In this document: piece by piece, positions 33,064-34,579 of the stretch
Layout: every line of letters begins with the position of its first letter
Position numbering within the stretch: position 1 is the first letter of the stretch
From: Alphaproteobacteria bacterium UBA828
Lineage (GTDB): Bacteria; Pseudomonadota; Alphaproteobacteria; UBA828
Direction: 5' to 3'
Assembly: GCA_002296185.1 (NCBI GenBank)
Contig: DBHM01000015.1
Span: 1 to 34,579 of the forward strand
Length of the DNA stretch: 34,579 bases
Notes under the pieces: model-generated
Database searches by the model: none
What the model saw: the letters and a program-made list of their open reading frames with translations, nothing else
Told to the model about the DNA's origin: nothing
Made by a program: the position numbers and the translations under genes

Positions 33064-34563
33064 ATGACCTATACACTTAGTCACTGGATTAACGGAACCG
33101 AAACATTATCAAATAGTAAGCGCAGTGGAGATATATATAACCCTGCCACGGGCGAAAAAATTGGTAAAGTCCCTTTTGCTGAACAGTCAGAAGTAAATGA
33201 GGCGGTAGCGGCAGCCTCTAAAGCCTGGCCATCTTGGGCTGCTGTCCCACCAGCAAGACGAGCAAGAGTAATATTTAAGTTCAAAGAACTTGTAGAAGCC
33301 AATACTGGAAAAATTGCAGAATTAGTTACTCAGGAACACGGTAAAGTTTTGTCTGATGCTGTTGGATCAGTAACGCGAGGCTTAGAAGTTGTTGAGTTTG
33401 CTTGTGGGATTCCAAGTTTACTCAAAGGAGATTTCACCGAAGAAGTGGGCACTGGCATTGACAGTTTTTCAACTAGACAACCATTAGGTGTAGTTGCAGG
33501 AATTACACCTTTTAACTTTCCTGCAATGGTACCTATGTGGATGTTTCCTCTCGCTATAGCTTGTGGAAATACCTTTGTATTAAAGCCCTCCGAGAAGGAC
33601 CCTTCTACTGCTAACTTTTTAGCTAATTTAATGAAACAAGCAGGGTGCCCTGATGGAGTATTCAATGTAGTTCATGGTGATAAAGTTGCAGTAGACTCAT
33701 TAATTGATCATCCAGAAATAGCCGCGATAAGTTTTGTAGGATCAACTCCAATAGCGGAATATATTTATACACGAGGCACATCAACAGGTAAGCGAATCCA
33801 GGCACTAGGAGGGGCAAAGAATCACGCTGTAATTATGCCAGATGCAGATCTAGATATGACAAGTGATGCTTTAGTGGGTGCAGCATATGGATCAGCTGGA
33901 GAAAGATGCATGGCAGTATCCGTTGCTGTAGCAGTTGGAGATAAAGTAGGTGATGCATTAATTGAATCTCTAAAACCTAAGATTGAACAAATCAAAGTTG
34001 GTCCAGGGAATGACGAAGATTCAGAAATGGGTCCATTAGTTACAGCTGAACACCTAAAAAAAGTTAAAGGCTATGTAGATAATGGTGTTGATGAAGGAGC
34101 TAAGTTGGTTCTTGATGGGAGAAACCTAAATCTACAAGGGTATGAAAATGGATATTATATTGGACCATGTCTATTCGATAGGGTGACACCTGAAATGAAG
34201 ATATATAAAGAGGAAATCTTTGGCCCAGTTTTGTCCATAGTTCGCGCCCCTGATTACGATACTGCTGTAAAAATGGTTAACCAACATGAATTTGGTAACG
34301 GAACTGCTATTTTTACTCGAGATGGAGATGCTGCGAGAGATTTTGCAAATAATATTAATATTGGAATGGTAGGGGTTAATGTGCCAATACCTGTACCCGT
34401 TGCCTATCATAGTTTTGGTGGTTGGAAAAGATCACTATTTGGTGATCATCACATGCATGGAGAAGAAGGTATTCGATTCTTTACCAAGTTAAAGACTATT
34501 ACATCTCGATGGCCAACAGGTATCCGTTCCGGAGTAGACCTCAGCTTCCCAATGATGTCATAG
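33064..34563 (+). CDS. mmsA: Methylmalonate-semialdehyde dehydrogenase (CoA-acylating)
   Basis: MmsA oxidises (methyl)malonate semialdehyde with NAD and CoA to propionyl-CoA or acetyl-CoA plus CO2 (EC 1.2.1.27), in valine, myo-inositol or beta-alanine breakdown. ALDH motifs are ITPFNFPAMVP (147-157), FVGSTP (224-229) and nucleophile C282 in GERCMAV. The general-base Glu of ordinary aldehyde dehydrogenases is replaced by N253 in GGAKNHA, the known hallmark of CoA-dependent MSDH. Length (500 aa) is normal. A TTG at 33061 precedes the ATG at 33064; the ATG is preferred, with GAGAAAG just upstream. The gene ends 16 nt before the window edge. Confidence 0.96.
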   Translation: MTYTLSHWINGTETLSNSKRSGDIYNPATGEKIGKVPFAEQSEVNEAVAAASKAWPSWAAVPPARRARVIFKFKELVEANTGKIAELVTQEHGKVLSDAVGSVTRGLEVVEFACGIPSLLKGDFTEEVGTGIDSFSTRQPLGVVAGITPFNFPAMVPMWMFPLAIACGNTFVLKPSEKDPSTANFLANLMKQAGCPDGVFNVVHGDKVAVDSLIDHPEIAAISFVGSTPIAEYIYTRGTSTGKRIQALGGAKNHAVIMPDADLDMTSDALVGAAYGSAGERCMAVSVAVAVGDKVGDALIESLKPKIEQIKVGPGNDEDSEMGPLVTAEHLKKVKGYVDNGVDEGAKLVLDGRNLNLQGYENGYYIGPCLFDRVTPEMKIYKEEIFGPVLSIVRAPDYDTAVKMVNQHEFGNGTAIFTRDGDAARDFANNINIGMVGVNVPIPVPVAYHSFGGWKRSLFGDHHMHGEEGIRFFTKLKTITSRWPTGIRSGVDLSFPMMS

Positions 34564-34579
34564 ACTTCTTAAATAACTT

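Overview
The window is an AT-rich bacterial chromosome segment, most likely from a marine-type alphaproteobacterium. This is inferred from the AT-rich base and codon use, the non-mevalonate isoprenoid gene ispG, the alphaproteobacterial style of the branched-chain-amino-acid-type ABC operon, the DmdC-like acyl-CoA dehydrogenase, and the PuuE/AllA purine genes. It is not proven by any marker in the window. Coding density is very high. There is no insertion sequence, prophage, CRISPR array or rRNA, and no gene-free stretch longer than about 300 bases.

Layout. (1) 1-219, minus strand: two tandem tRNA-Leu genes, anticodons CAG and GAG. (2) 365-2460, minus: an M20-type amidohydrolase and a DehI-like (2-haloacid dehalogenase family) protein. 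(3) 2579-4002, plus: a two-gene purine-breakdown unit, AllA-like ureidoglycolate lyase and PuuE-type allantoinase, joined by an ATGA overlap. (4) 4162-5400: ispG. (5) 5554-19239, plus: one long co-directional run that reads as a complete uptake-to-acetyl-CoA route. It holds a five-gene LIV-type ABC transporter (ATPase, two permeases, binding protein, second ATPase), two acyl-CoA synthetases, a thiolase, a fused 3-hydroxyacyl-CoA dehydrogenase/enoyl-CoA hydratase of FadN order, and a DmdC/FadE-like acyl-CoA dehydrogenase. (6) 19268-20434, minus: a second acyl-CoA dehydrogenase, converging on the run. (7) 20498-22214, plus: an XRE-S24 (LexA/CI-like) regulator, an intrinsic terminator, and an EamA-family exporter. 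(8) 22232-26307: a molybdenum hydroxylase large subunit of the xanthine dehydrogenase/CoxL family on the minus strand, divergent from a pair of class I CoA-transferase-like subunits. (9) 26412-27155: a YgjP/SprT-like zinc metallopeptidase. (10) 27160-31786: an intergenic region with a repeated AT-rich palindrome, then a three-gene envelope module of RND/MMPL transporter, LolA-like periplasmic protein and predicted outer-membrane beta-barrel. (11) 31909-34563: alanine dehydrogenase and methylmalonate-semialdehyde dehydrogenase.

The overall theme is catabolism of carboxylic acids, amino acids and purines. The block at 5554-19239 couples import, CoA activation and beta-oxidation. The block at 22232-26307 is the least conventional. 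Its Mo-hydroxylase has an unusual active-site loop (AYRGCGQ) and no small or medium subunits beside it. Its CoA-transferase B subunit appears to have lost the catalytic glutamate, as known for the ring-opening hydrolase IpdAB. This divergent pair is the best candidate here for an uncharacterised pathway. A second candidate is the envelope module with its paired palindromes.
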